DNA of 64,000 nt from Streptomyces ficellus (GTDB taxonomy: Bacteria; Actinomycetota; Actinomycetes; Streptomycetales; Streptomycetaceae). Positions 38,212-46,143 of the stretch are shown here, one piece after another. The stretch spans positions 62,001 to 126,000 of the forward strand of contig NZ_JAUEPL010000006.1 of assembly GCF_030406405.1 (NCBI RefSeq). Reading direction: 5' to 3'. Position numbers and translations under genes: made by a program. The notes under the pieces were generated by a model. That model had not been told where the DNA came from. It did no database searches and saw only the letters and a program-made list of their open reading frames with translations. The first letter of the stretch is position 1; every line of letters starts with the position of its first letter.

Positions 38212-39258
38212 TCATGCGGTGGCGCCCCCCAGAGCACTCAAAGCCTTGTGGAGCCTCTCCTCACCCAGGTCGAGTGCACTGGCCAGAACGTGCGCGGCAA
38301 GCCGGGGCGGAATGGCATTGCCGATCTGCTGCGCACGGTTGCGGCCGGACCAGGGATAGTCAGCCGGAAAGGTTTGCAGCTGTCCCGCTTCCGCCAGAGT
38401 GAAGCGCTCGAGCTCGGTTTGGTCGTACGACGAGACGATCCGATTCCGGGAGATCTTTCCCGTGACGGTGGCGGACGGTTCATCGGACGTGCGCCTACCG
38501 CGGGCTGCGGGGTCCCCGCCGGTGCCGTAGTTGGAAACGACTTCATAGCGCACCGGCCGCTTCACCACCTTGCCCATGGGAACCCACGGCTCTCGACCGG
38601 GATCGCCGGTGTCGCGGTCCACGCCCTTTCGGTAGGGCCGGTGCGTCGCCGGCGGCATGTCGACCGTGAACTCGCGGTCGCCGGTCGTGTTGCGGCGGGC
38701 GATCAGGATGGCACGGCGGCGGGTCTGGGGAACGCCGTACTCCTCCGTGCGCAGGACGGCGCACTTCGTCGCGTAGCCAACGGCGTCGAGCGCTTCGCCT
38801 ACGGCCTCCCACACCGGAAGCACAGCCGGAACCTGCTCCAACACAATGGCTTGGTAAGGGCGATTCGTTTCGACTGCTTCAAGAGCCCATCGCAGGGGCT
38901 CCAGAACGAGCCCGGTACGCTCGTCGACCGCTTCCTTGAGATCGGCGGTCACGTCTTCACCGGCTGCCATGCGCTTGGCAAGAGCTAGTACGTCGTCCAA
39001 AGCGCGGCGGCCCGTGCCGGAGCCGGCGACCGTGTACGTCTGACATGGCGGCCCACCCGCCAGTACGGTCGCAGCGGGAAAGTCTGCGGGCCCGAGTTCG
39101 CGCACGTCCGCCTGACGTGTGAGCAGCCCGGCCGCCTGGCGAGTGGCACATGCGTCCGCGTCCCATTCGATCCCGGTGACGGGGAGACCCAGCTCTCGTG
39201 CAGCCACGTCCAATCCGCCTGGACCGGCGAAAAGGTCGACGATGTTGATGGCGTGCAC
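38212..39258 (-). CDS. DNA (cytosine-5-)-methyltransferase
   Basis: A 348-residue C5 methyltransferase. Motif I is VDLFAGPGGLDVAARELG, motif IV GGPPCQTYTVAG has the catalytic Cys72, motif VI is the unusual LEQVP in place of ENV, motif VIII is QTRRRAIL, and motif X has IGNAIPPRLAAHV. The region between VIII and IX is the target recognition domain. It should methylate cytosine in a specific sequence and so protect host DNA; the site is unknown. The GTG start has GGGAG upstream. In class 2 DISARM a C5 methyltransferase (DrmMII) plays this part. Confidence 0.93.
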   Translation of the reverse strand: MHAINIVDLFAGPGGLDVAARELGLPVTGIEWDADACATRQAAGLLTRQADVRELGPADFPAATVLAGGPPCQTYTVAGSGTGRRALDDVLALAKRMAAGEDVTADLKEAVDERTGLVLEPLRWALEAVETNRPYQAIVLEQVPAVLPVWEAVGEALDAVGYATKCAVLRTEEYGVPQTRRRAILIARRNTTGDREFTVDMPPATHRPYRKGVDRDTGDPGREPWVPMGKVVKRPVRYEVVSNYGTGGDPAARGRRTSDEPSATVTGKISRNRIVSSYDQTELERFTLAEAGQLQTFPADYPWSGRNRAQQIGNAIPPRLAAHVLASALDLGEERLHKALSALGGATA

Positions 39259-39381
39259 GAGTCTCCCGACTGTCGGGTGGAGAAGTGATCAGCGGGATGA
39301 GCCCCGCGCAGTCTACCGGCGCCGCGGTGGACGGTTCCAGCCGGCGGGCGGCATTGCGCGCAAGCCAGGAAGGGCCGCCCA

Positions 39382-40365
39382 TCACTCCAGTTGCGCGAGG
39401 GCCGTCGCAAGCTGGGTACCCAGCGCCTGGGCGACAGGTGGGGGCGTCGCATGCCCCAACTGCCGGTACGCGGCAGTCTTTCCACCCAAAAGCTGCCATT
39501 GAGGTGGAAAGCCCTGGAGAATCGCGACCTGTTCCAGAGTGAGCTTCGGCAGGCCTCTCACGTCACCCTGGGGGTCCCATTGGTAGTCGGCAGAGGGAAC
39601 ATCGTTCCCGATGCCGCCACCATTGATCCCCATGCGAGCCCACGCCCGCTTGGTTCCGGTCGGCCCCAGATCGGCTCCTCCCCTTCGTTCGGACCCACCC
39701 ACGATCGCCGGTGCCGCACGGTCGGCCTGGGCCGCCCACACAGCGGCGTCGCGCCAGCCGCGCGCGGCCATGGTTTTCCACAACACCGCACCCACGGTCG
39801 GTGAGGGAGTGGCGAGCGGGTCAGGCCAGCGAAAACGAGCGGAGCTTTCACCTCGGAGTGCGACAAGCAATCCCATTTTTCGATCCTGTGCCAGCCCGAA
39901 GTCGCTCGCATTGAGGATGCGCCAGTGCAGCGAGTAGCCAAGGTGTGCCAGTTCCTGTGAGACGAACTGACGGACATCTGCGAACGAGTCGTCGTTGATC
40001 AGTGCGGGGACGTTCTCGATGAGCACCGCCTTCGGCTGTACTTCGGCGACGAGCCATACCGTGGCCTCAAGTAGTTCACGTTCGTAACCGTCCTCGGCCC
40101 GCTTGATCGCTGCTGGCGATTTCACGCGCGGCAGCCCTGCCGAAATGAGATCCACGTCATAGGTTTCCGGATGCTCGCGAGCCACGAATTCGCGAAAGTC
40201 CATTTCCAGAACACGCCACCCTGGTTTGTTGGCGCGGAGAGTGCTGCATGCGTGGCGATTCCTCTCGATCAGGGCGACCGGACGGAACCCTGCAGTCTCC
40301 AAGCCCATGGCGAGTCCACCAGCTCCGGCGCAAATCTCGAGGGAGGTCATTCGGGGGTGTGGCAA
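39382..40365 (-). CDS. Cytosine methyltransferase-like protein lacking the catalytic cysteine
   Basis: A 327-residue protein with the C5 methyltransferase fold. Motif I is SLEICAGAGGLAMGLETAG, motif VI is intact as VLIENVPALI, and the C-terminal LTLEQVAILQGFPPQW and GHATPPPVAQALG match motifs IX-X. Motif IV, however, reads SAGLPRVKSPAAIK: arginine 80 stands where the PCQ cysteine should be, and the following residues diverge too. Motif VIII is also changed (QDRKM). It should not methylate by the standard mechanism. The intact frame and conserved core suggest a retained role in DNA recognition or as partner of the adjacent active enzyme. Confidence 0.85.
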   Translation of the reverse strand: MPHPRMTSLEICAGAGGLAMGLETAGFRPVALIERNRHACSTLRANKPGWRVLEMDFREFVAREHPETYDVDLISAGLPRVKSPAAIKRAEDGYERELLEATVWLVAEVQPKAVLIENVPALINDDSFADVRQFVSQELAHLGYSLHWRILNASDFGLAQDRKMGLLVALRGESSARFRWPDPLATPSPTVGAVLWKTMAARGWRDAAVWAAQADRAAPAIVGGSERRGGADLGPTGTKRAWARMGINGGGIGNDVPSADYQWDPQGDVRGLPKLTLEQVAILQGFPPQWQLLGGKTAAYRQLGHATPPPVAQALGTQLATALAQLE

Positions 40366-40441
40366 CGTGGTGCTTCTCCCGGTTGTTCCAATGGGTTTGC
40401 GCAGTGTTATGTGGGCAGCCGATCAAGCCCCGGAGGGGCAA

Positions 40442-40903
40442 TCAAGCCTGTGGATTGTGGGCCCGCGGATGGAGTACGGGGGGTGAGCCGATCAGGGCGT
40501 CCCGTGTGCGGGACACCATCTGCGCAACCACTTCCGGCCTTTCGTGTTCCCAGAAACGGAGTACCGTCCAACCTTCGGCGTGGAGATGCTCGGTTGTTTC
40601 GCGGTCCCGAGCCATGTTCTTCTCGAGCTTGGCGCGCCACCATTCGGCATTGGCCTTCGGGTGGGTGGCGTGCTCCGGGCAGCCGTGCCAAAAGCAACCG
40701 TCCAGGAAGACGGCGACCTTGGGCCCGGGGAATGCGATGTCGATGGTGCGTCGTGGCATCCCGGGAACTTTGACGTGCAGGCGATACCGGAGACCTGCCG
40801 CGTGCAGGAGCTTCCGCACAGCCAGCTCGGGGGTGGTGTCCCGGGCCGTCTGGCGGCTCATGCGCGCCGACACGCCGGGGGAAGAGGGTTTCGCTGGAGC
40901 CAT
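40442..40903 (-). CDS. vsr: Very short patch repair endonuclease (Vsr-like)
   Basis: A 153-residue PD-(D/E)XK-type endonuclease. The sequence RMSRQTARDTTPELAVRKLL starts the domain; D55 lies in RTIDIAFPG, D68 in VFLDGCFWHGCPEH (which also has the zinc-like C70, H73, C75, H78), and RFWEHE ends the core. Vsr nicks next to T:G mismatches made by deamination of 5-methylcytosine. The gene is transcribed toward the two methyltransferase genes, a common pairing. In restriction-type islands such Vsr-like nucleases may instead act as effectors. GGAGGAGAAGG is upstream. Confidence 0.9.
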   Translation of the reverse strand: MAPAKPSSPGVSARMSRQTARDTTPELAVRKLLHAAGLRYRLHVKVPGMPRRTIDIAFPGPKVAVFLDGCFWHGCPEHATHPKANAEWWRAKLEKNMARDRETTEHLHAEGWTVLRFWEHERPEVVAQMVSRTRDALIGSPPVLHPRAHNPQA

Positions 40904-41197
40904 AGCGTTCCTTCTCCTCCCTGCCTCGTGTACGGAATGCTCCCGGCAACGGCCCAGTAGATCGACGATCGGCCATCCACACGCGCTCAAGTCGATGGTA
41001 AGGAATCACGTGGCACGCTGGTGCGGATCCGTGTGGAATCACAGCAACGCAAGCCGTACCGACTTCAGCTCCACCACACGGAGCCCGACCGCCGCCACGC
41101 CATCGCGCACTGCGGGCTCGAGCCGGCCCCGGCGCGGGAGCTGATCAATCAAGCCTCCAGCACTGGGGTTCCGCACCTCGCCGTAGCGGAACTCGGC
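40904..41197. other. Right flank of the defence island
   Basis: This stretch shows no supported gene. A plus-strand frame (about 41021-41160) reading VESQQRKPYRLQLHHTEPD and HCGLEPAPARELINQ could be a remnant cut by the insertion, but I match it to nothing. A hairpin GTTCCGC / GCGGAAC (41168-41192) ends the next gene. No tRNA, integrase or direct-repeat attachment site was found at either edge by eye. Confidence 0.35.
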
Positions 41198-41692
41198 TCA
41201 GCCGTTGTCGCAGCCCACGCCGTCGTTGTCGCGGTCGAGGTGGCGGGCGTAGCCGGGGTCGCCTCGGTGGACGGGGGCGGCGCCGGCGGCGCGGGCGGCG
41301 GCGCAGTTGGCGTAGTAGACGTTGTCGCTGCCGCTGCCGGCGTCCGAATCGGCGTTGCCTGAGTCGTCGTTGGCGGCGGCAGGGGCCTGGCGCGTGGCCG
41401 TCACCGTCGCCGTGACGGTCGCGGTCGCGGTCGCGGTGACCGTGGGGGCAGGGGCCGCGGCGGGGGTCGCGGTGGCCGTGGCGGTGGCCGTCACCGTGGT
41501 GGCCGGGGCGGGCTTGGCCGCCGACTTGGGGGCGTCCTCGGCGCTGAGGGCTCCGCAGCCGCTGCCGATCATCAGGAGCAGCAGGCCGCCGCCCCACACA
41601 CGCTTCATGCGGTGCGGCGGGCGCTGTGCCCCGGGGGCCGGGGCAGGGGCGGTGACGGGGGTGAAGGGCTGCTGCTGGTACGGGTTGCTCAT
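41198..41692 (-). CDS. Excalibur calcium-binding domain protein, membrane anchored
   Basis: A 164-residue protein. It has a Pro-rich cytoplasmic N-terminus, one hydrophobic segment with a lipobox-like end (GGLLLLMIGSGC), a low-complexity linker built from TVTATATATAT-type repeats, and a C-terminal Excalibur domain (VYYANCAAARAAGAAPVHRG then RDNDGVGCDN), which binds calcium through the DxDxDGxxC loop. It probably sits at the outer face of the membrane or wall. The GTG at 41698 is an alternative start; the ATG at 41692 has better spacing from GGGAG. Confidence 0.85.
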   Translation of the reverse strand: MSNPYQQQPFTPVTAPAPAPGAQRPPHRMKRVWGGGLLLLMIGSGCGALSAEDAPKSAAKPAPATTVTATATATATPAAAPAPTVTATATATVTATVTATRQAPAAANDDSGNADSDAGSGSDNVYYANCAAARAAGAAPVHRGDPGYARHLDRDNDGVGCDNG

Positions 41693-41827
41693 GGGCACAC
41701 GTCTCCCTGGCGCAGACAGGACTGGAACTGCGTGGGGGAACAGAGGAGCCAGTCGAGGCAGTAGTTAAGTGTGAAACTACTGCACGCAAGTGGTGAAGGG
41801 CAGGGAAACGCGTGAGGTGAGGGTCCT

Positions 41828-42841
41828 TTACGGCCGCGCCGTCCCGTGGCAGTCGCCGTACGTGCGGGACGAGCCGCACCAGCACGGAGACGTGCGGGCG
41901 GGGGGCCAGGGGGTGGCACGGCCGCGGGCGGCGAGAGTGGTGGCGTACTGGGGGAGCAGCTCCGCGTTGGAGGGCGGGGTGGCTTCGGAGGCGGCGAACG
42001 CCTCGTACGACGGGACCGTGCCCTGGACGATGCCCAGGTTCGGGGTGCCCGCGGCGGACAGTTCGCGCAGCGAGGCCTCGATGTCGGTGAGGTGGGCCTC
42101 GTGGGTGGGGTACTCCGACTCCAGCTCCGGGTACGCGGCGAGCAGCTCCGTCAGCTCGTCGGCCGGCCAGAGCAGGACCGCCACCGGGAAGGGGCGGGAC
42201 AAGGCCGTGCGGTACGAGCCGAGTTCGCTGCGCAGTCGCGTGATCTCCGCCTGGAGTTCCGCCGGGTCGGAGGAGCCGAGGGACCAGAGGCGTTTGGGGT
42301 CGTGGAGCTCGTCGAGCGGGACGGCGCCCGTGTGCAGGCGGTCCGCCAGGACGTCCCAGTCGTCGTGCCGCAGGCCGATCAGGCGGCGCACGCGGTGGCG
42401 GCCCATGAGGAGGGACTGCGCCGGGTACGGGACCTCGTCGTCGGGGGAGGGGATCAGGGTGGTGACGGCGGTGGTGAACACCTGCTCGGAGGTTTCCAGC
42501 TCGTCGTGGGCCTCCAGCGTCTCCGCGACGATCTCCCAGGCGGCCGCGTCGGACGGGGGCGTCGCGCGGATGCCGTCGATGATGGCCCGGGCCTCGGCCT
42601 CGTGTCCGTACTCCCACAGGTTGGCCGCTTTCAGGGCCTTGACCAGGTGCGGGTGGTCCGGGGGCGGGGTGGCGGCCAGGAGGTCGTCGTACAGCGTGGT
42701 GGCGCGGGCGCGGTGGCCGGCCAGCTCGAGATGGGCGGCGGCCTGGAGGAGCAGCGGCTCCCGGTCCTCGGGGTACTGCGCCGCGGTGCGCAGCAGGCGC
42801 TCGGCTTCGGTGATGTGGTCAGCAGGCGTGTCGGGGCGCAT
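41828..42841 (-). CDS. SEC-C domain protein with TPR-like repeats
   Basis: A 337-residue protein. The N-terminal 120 residues form helical hairpins like tetratricopeptide repeats (AERLLRTAAQYPEDREPLLL, ARATTLYDDLLAATPP, ARAIIDGIRATPPS). The C-terminal SEC-C motif, SPCWCGSSRTYGDCHG, binds zinc and is found in SecA tails and various proteins of unknown role. The start at 42841 gives MRPDTPADHITEAERL; longer frames lack a ribosome site. Cytoplasmic; partner unknown. Confidence 0.85.
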   Translation of the reverse strand: MRPDTPADHITEAERLLRTAAQYPEDREPLLLQAAAHLELAGHRARATTLYDDLLAATPPPDHPHLVKALKAANLWEYGHEAEARAIIDGIRATPPSDAAAWEIVAETLEAHDELETSEQVFTTAVTTLIPSPDDEVPYPAQSLLMGRHRVRRLIGLRHDDWDVLADRLHTGAVPLDELHDPKRLWSLGSSDPAELQAEITRLRSELGSYRTALSRPFPVAVLLWPADELTELLAAYPELESEYPTHEAHLTDIEASLRELSAAGTPNLGIVQGTVPSYEAFAASEATPPSNAELLPQYATTLAARGRATPWPPARTSPCWCGSSRTYGDCHGTARP

Positions 42842-43083
42842 GGGGGACACCGTACTGCTGTACGGGGTCGGGGACGCAGAGGCGTTCTGGCTACGGCTCC
42901 GGTGACATGCCGGTCCGGCGTGCGGATGGTGCACGGGAGCGCGTGGCGGCGCGTACGCCACCCTCCGCGCACCCTCCGCGCGCACCTTCCGCGCGCACGC
43001 GTCGCGCGGCGTTTTCCCCAAGCGGAAACTCCGCGCGACGCGTGCGCGTTAGGGTTCACGAGAGCGGAGGAAGGGGGGAACGC

Positions 43084-43392
43084 GTGCGCGGTGTCATGGC
43101 GCGGCTGCTGCCGTGCGGGGCGGCCGGCGTCCTGTTCTTCCTCTTCGCCCAGGGGCTGTACGCCGAGGGCGGCGCCCTCTCCGCGGCCGTGGCCCTCGCC
43201 GCCGTGGGCTCCGCGTTCGTCGCGTGCGCCGTCATCGCGGCGCGCGGTGTTCCGGCCGTGCCGCCGACGCGGGTGCGCACGGCCATCCGTGACCGTGAGC
43301 GGCGCACCGCGTTCCTCCCGCAGCGCGATCCCGACGCCTCCGGGCGCCGGCGGCCCCGAGCGCCCGGCCGTCTCATCGCGACGGCCGCGTAG
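43084..43392 (+). CDS. DUF6412 small membrane protein
   Basis: A 102-residue protein with two hydrophobic helices (LLPCGAAGVLFFLFAQGLYA and LSAAVALAAVGSAFVACAV) and a basic, Arg-rich cytoplasmic tail. I recall DUF6412 genes directly upstream of a yidC-type gene in Streptomyces, as here. A GGAGGAAGGGGGG run precedes the GTG at 43084; an ATG at 43096 is a second option. It may help the insertase or be an unrelated membrane protein. Confidence 0.7.
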   Translation: MRGVMARLLPCGAAGVLFFLFAQGLYAEGGALSAAVALAAVGSAFVACAVIAARGVPAVPPTRVRTAIRDRERRTAFLPQRDPDASGRRRPRAPGRLIATAA

Positions 43393-43480
43393 GGGCTCCC
43401 CCGGGTTCTGTTCCGCGCGGTTCCGTCATGCCGACATCTCGATTCCCGGTACGACGAGACCCCACGGAGGGCTCCTTCCC

Positions 43481-44182
43481 ATGTCCGTTTTCGCCTCGCT
43501 GATCGAGCAGCTCGCCGCCCTGCTCCAGCCGCTGTTCCACGGCTCCGCCACCGCCGCCGCCATCGTCGTCTTCACCATGCTCATACGGCTCGCCCTGCAT
43601 CCGCTCTCCCGGGCCGCCGCCCGTGGGCAGAAGGCGCGCACGCGGCTCGCCCCGCGCGTCGCCGAGCTGCGCGAGAAGCACGGCAAGGACCCCGAGCGGT
43701 TACAGCGGGCCGTGATGGAGCTGCACGCGAAGGAGAAGGTGTCGCCGCTCGCCGGGTGCCTGCCGAGCCTGGCGCAGGCCCCCGCTTTTATCCTGATGTA
43801 TCACCTGTTTTCGGGCGGAATGATGGCCGGGCATTCCCTCTTCGCCGCGCCTCTTGGCGGGCGCTGGGCCGACGCCCTGGCGGACGGCGGCGTCTTCGGG
43901 GCCGCCGGGCTCGTGTACGTGGCGCTGTTCGCGATCGTCGCCGGTGTCGCCACGGACACGTACCGGCGTACCAAGGGGCAGATGGCGGACGTGGACGGCA
44001 TGGGAGCCGGTATGGGCGCAGGTATGGGTGCCGGTATGGCGAAGGTGATGCCGCTGCTCTCCTTCGCCACGCTCGTCACCGTCGCCGTCGTGCCCCTCGC
44101 CGCCGCGCTCTACGTCGTCACGAGCACGGCGTGGACCGCCGCCGAGCGGGCGTACCTGTATCGCGAGACGTCCACTGTGTGA
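43481..44182 (+). CDS. YidC/Oxa1 family membrane protein insertase
   Basis: A 233-residue insertase-like protein, a second YidC copy distinct from the rpmH-linked one. It has IVVFTMLIRLALHPLSRAAA, the cytoplasmic coiled loop KARTRLAPRVAELREKHG with QRAVMELHAKEKVSPLAGCL, and four further hydrophobic segments. A Gly/Met-rich repeat (GMGAGMGAGMGAGM, around residue 170) lies in a loop and looks slippage-prone. GGAGG at 43466-43470 supports the ATG. It inserts membrane proteins with or without Sec. Confidence 0.9.
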   Translation: MSVFASLIEQLAALLQPLFHGSATAAAIVVFTMLIRLALHPLSRAAARGQKARTRLAPRVAELREKHGKDPERLQRAVMELHAKEKVSPLAGCLPSLAQAPAFILMYHLFSGGMMAGHSLFAAPLGGRWADALADGGVFGAAGLVYVALFAIVAGVATDTYRRTKGQMADVDGMGAGMGAGMGAGMAKVMPLLSFATLVTVAVVPLAAALYVVTSTAWTAAERAYLYRETSTV

Positions 44183-44284
44183 ACGGGGTCTTGCGGGGTG
44201 ATCCGATGTCTTGGAGGATCGACCAATCCTCCGATGGCCGCACCCCATCGGCCGGGGCCACACCTCGACCACAGGGAGAAGACC

Positions 44285-45142
44285 ATGAAACTGCTGCGCG
44301 TCGGTACGTCGGGCGCCGAGCGCCCCGCGCTGCTCGACCAGGACGGGGTGCTGCGGGACCTGTCCGCGGTCGTCACGGACATCGACGGGAGCCTGCTCTC
44401 CGACGCCTCCGCGCTCGACCGCGTCCGGGCCGCCGCGGGCGCCGGAGTGCTGCCCGCGCTGGACGCGACGGGCCTGCGGATCGGGCCGCCGGTCGGGCGC
44501 ATCGGCAAGGTCGTGTGCATCGGGCTGAACTACCACGACCACGCCGCCGAGACGGGCGCGGCGACCCCCGCCGAGCCGGTGATCTTCTTCAAGGCGGCCG
44601 ACACGGTCGTCGGGCCGAACGACACCGTGCTCGTACCGCGCGGCAGCCGTAAGACCGACTGGGAGGTCGAACTCGCCGTAGTCATCGGACGTACGGCCCG
44701 TTATGTCGAGTCTGCGGAGGCCGCGCTCGCGCATGTGGCCGGGTACGCGGTCGCGCACGACGTGTCCGAGCGCGAGTTCCAGATCGAGCGCGGCGGCACC
44801 TGGGACAAGGGCAAGAACTGCGAGACGTTCAACCCGCTCGGGCCGTGGCTGGTGACGGCCGACGAGGTGCCGGACCCGCAGGCGCTGTCGCTCAAGCTGT
44901 GGGTCAACGGCGAGCTGAAGCAGAACGGCACGACGGCCGACCAGATCTTCCCGGTGGCCGAAGTGGTGCGCTACGTCAGCCAGTTCATGACCCTGTACCC
45001 CGGTGACATCATCAACACCGGTACGCCGGCGGGGGTGGCCATGGGGCAGCCGGAGCCGAAGCCGTTCCTGCGGGCGGGTGACGTCGTGGAGCTGGAGATC
45101 GACGGGCTCGGCCGGCAGCGGCAGGAGCTCAAGGACGCCTGA
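44285..45142 (+). CDS. Fumarylacetoacetate hydrolase family protein
   Basis: A 285-residue FAH-fold enzyme. The signature VCIGLNYHDHAAETG is followed by EPVIFFKAADTVVGPND, DWEVELAVVIG (metal-binding Glu residues) and YAVAHDVSEREFQ. Members hydrolyse or hydrate 2-oxo acids such as fumarylpyruvate or acylpyruvates, often in aromatic or sugar-acid breakdown. The GGTACGTCG start region is normal and GGGAG precedes the ATG. A strong hairpin follows. The exact substrate is not determinable. Confidence 0.92.
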   Translation: MKLLRVGTSGAERPALLDQDGVLRDLSAVVTDIDGSLLSDASALDRVRAAAGAGVLPALDATGLRIGPPVGRIGKVVCIGLNYHDHAAETGAATPAEPVIFFKAADTVVGPNDTVLVPRGSRKTDWEVELAVVIGRTARYVESAEAALAHVAGYAVAHDVSEREFQIERGGTWDKGKNCETFNPLGPWLVTADEVPDPQALSLKLWVNGELKQNGTTADQIFPVAEVVRYVSQFMTLYPGDIINTGTPAGVAMGQPEPKPFLRAGDVVELEIDGLGRQRQELKDA

Positions 45143-45150
45143 GGCGGAGT

Positions 45151-45192
45151 GGCTGGGCCGCCCCGCACACCGCACACCGGGGCGGCCCAGCC
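45151..45192. terminator. Hairpin between convergent FAH and secreted-protein genes
   Basis: GGCTGGGCCGCCCC pairs perfectly with GGGGCGGCCCAGCC across 14 bases. It serves both converging genes. Confidence 0.85.
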
Positions 45193-45202
45193 CCCTCTGT
45201 GG

Positions 45203-45580
45203 TCAGGAGAGCAGCTTCACCTTCTCCGTGCGGTCCTTGAGCTTCACGCATTCCGTGTACGGGTTGGGGTCGCCGTGGCGCTCACGGCACTTCCAGGCCG
45301 TGCCGTCGACGTGGACGATGACGACCTTGCGGTCCTTGGCCTCGACGGCCTTGCCGTACGCGTCGGCCACGCGGTGCGCGGTTCCGCAGGCGGAGCTGCC
45401 CTTCGTGGTCACCGCGACGACGGACAAGCCGTTCCAGCCGGTACCGCAGTCCACCAGCGTGACGTCGGGGCGCGGGGTGGCCGGGGTGGCCGGGGTGGTG
45501 GCCTGTGCGGGAGCGGCCGAGAGGGCCAGCAGGGTGGCGCCGCCCGCCAGAGCGACGGCGGCTGTTCGGATGGAGCGCAT
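45203..45580 (-). CDS. Small secreted protein with four cysteines
   Basis: A 125-residue protein. The signal peptide is clear: MRSIRTAAVALAGGATLLAL then APAQA, with cleavage after AQA near residue 27. The mature part begins with Thr/Pro repeats and contains four cysteines (VDCGTG, SACGTAH, KCRERHG, TECVK) likely to form two disulfides. LVDCGTGWNGLSVVAV and ADAYGKAV look like a compact fold I do not recognise. Secreted; role unknown. Confidence 0.8.
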   Translation of the reverse strand: MRSIRTAAVALAGGATLLALSAAPAQATTPATPATPRPDVTLVDCGTGWNGLSVVAVTTKGSSACGTAHRVADAYGKAVEAKDRKVVIVHVDGTAWKCRERHGDPNPYTECVKLKDRTEKVKLLS

Positions 45581-45675
45581 GGCTGCCTCCTTCGGGCGAG
45601 ACTCGACGATCGCCCGCCTGACGATCGCACGCCTTTTCGAGGCTAGGGCCGTACGGGGGAGGGTGCGGTGTGGAG

Positions 45676-46143
45676 TTACTCCGAATGGGTGAAGTGCTCC
45701 AGGGCCTCGACCACCAGCGCGTGGTCTTCCACTTGCGGCAGCCCCGACACGGTCACCGTGCCGATCACGCCCGCGCCCTCGACGGCGATGGGGAACGCGC
45801 CGCCGTGCGCCGCGTAGCGGCCGGGGTCCAGGCGGGAGTCGGTGTCGAACGACTTGCCCTTGGCGCGGAAGCGGGTGCCGACGAGGAGGGAGCTCTCGCC
45901 GTAGCGCTCGACGACGCGGCGCTTGCGGTCGATCCAGTCGTCGTTGTCCGCGCTGGAACCGGGCAGGGCGGCGCGGAAGAGCTGCCGCCCGCCGCGCCGG
46001 ATGTCGATCGCGACCGGGGCCCGGCACTCGCGCGCCAACTCCACCAGCAGCGTGCCGAGCGCCCAGGCGTCCTCGTACGTGAAGCGGGGGAGGACCAGGC
46101 GGGCCTGCTGGGCTTGAAGTTCAGCGATGGTCGGCGCGGTCAC
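45676..46143 (-). CDS. UPF0303 / heme-degrading-domain family protein
   Basis: A 155-residue protein of the GlcG/HbpS-like fold. It includes ARLVLPRFTYEDAWALGTLL, PVAIDIRRGGRQLFRAALPG, DWIDRKRRVVERYGESSLL and VEGAGVIGTVTVSGLPQVED, which match the UPF0303 family. Structural relatives bind heme or small cofactors, but activity is not established. It overlaps the Gfo/Idh gene by four bases (stop and ATG share), so the two are coupled. Confidence 0.85.
   Translation of the reverse strand: MTAPTIAELQAQQARLVLPRFTYEDAWALGTLLVELARECRAPVAIDIRRGGRQLFRAALPGSSADNDDWIDRKRRVVERYGESSLLVGTRFRAKGKSFDTDSRLDPGRYAAHGGAFPIAVEGAGVIGTVTVSGLPQVEDHALVVEALEHFTHSE

Noticed and set aside
22084..40903. An integrative element with integrase and direct-repeat att sites
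   Set aside because: No recombinase, excisionase or flanking direct repeat was found on either side; the island's mode of entry stays unknown.
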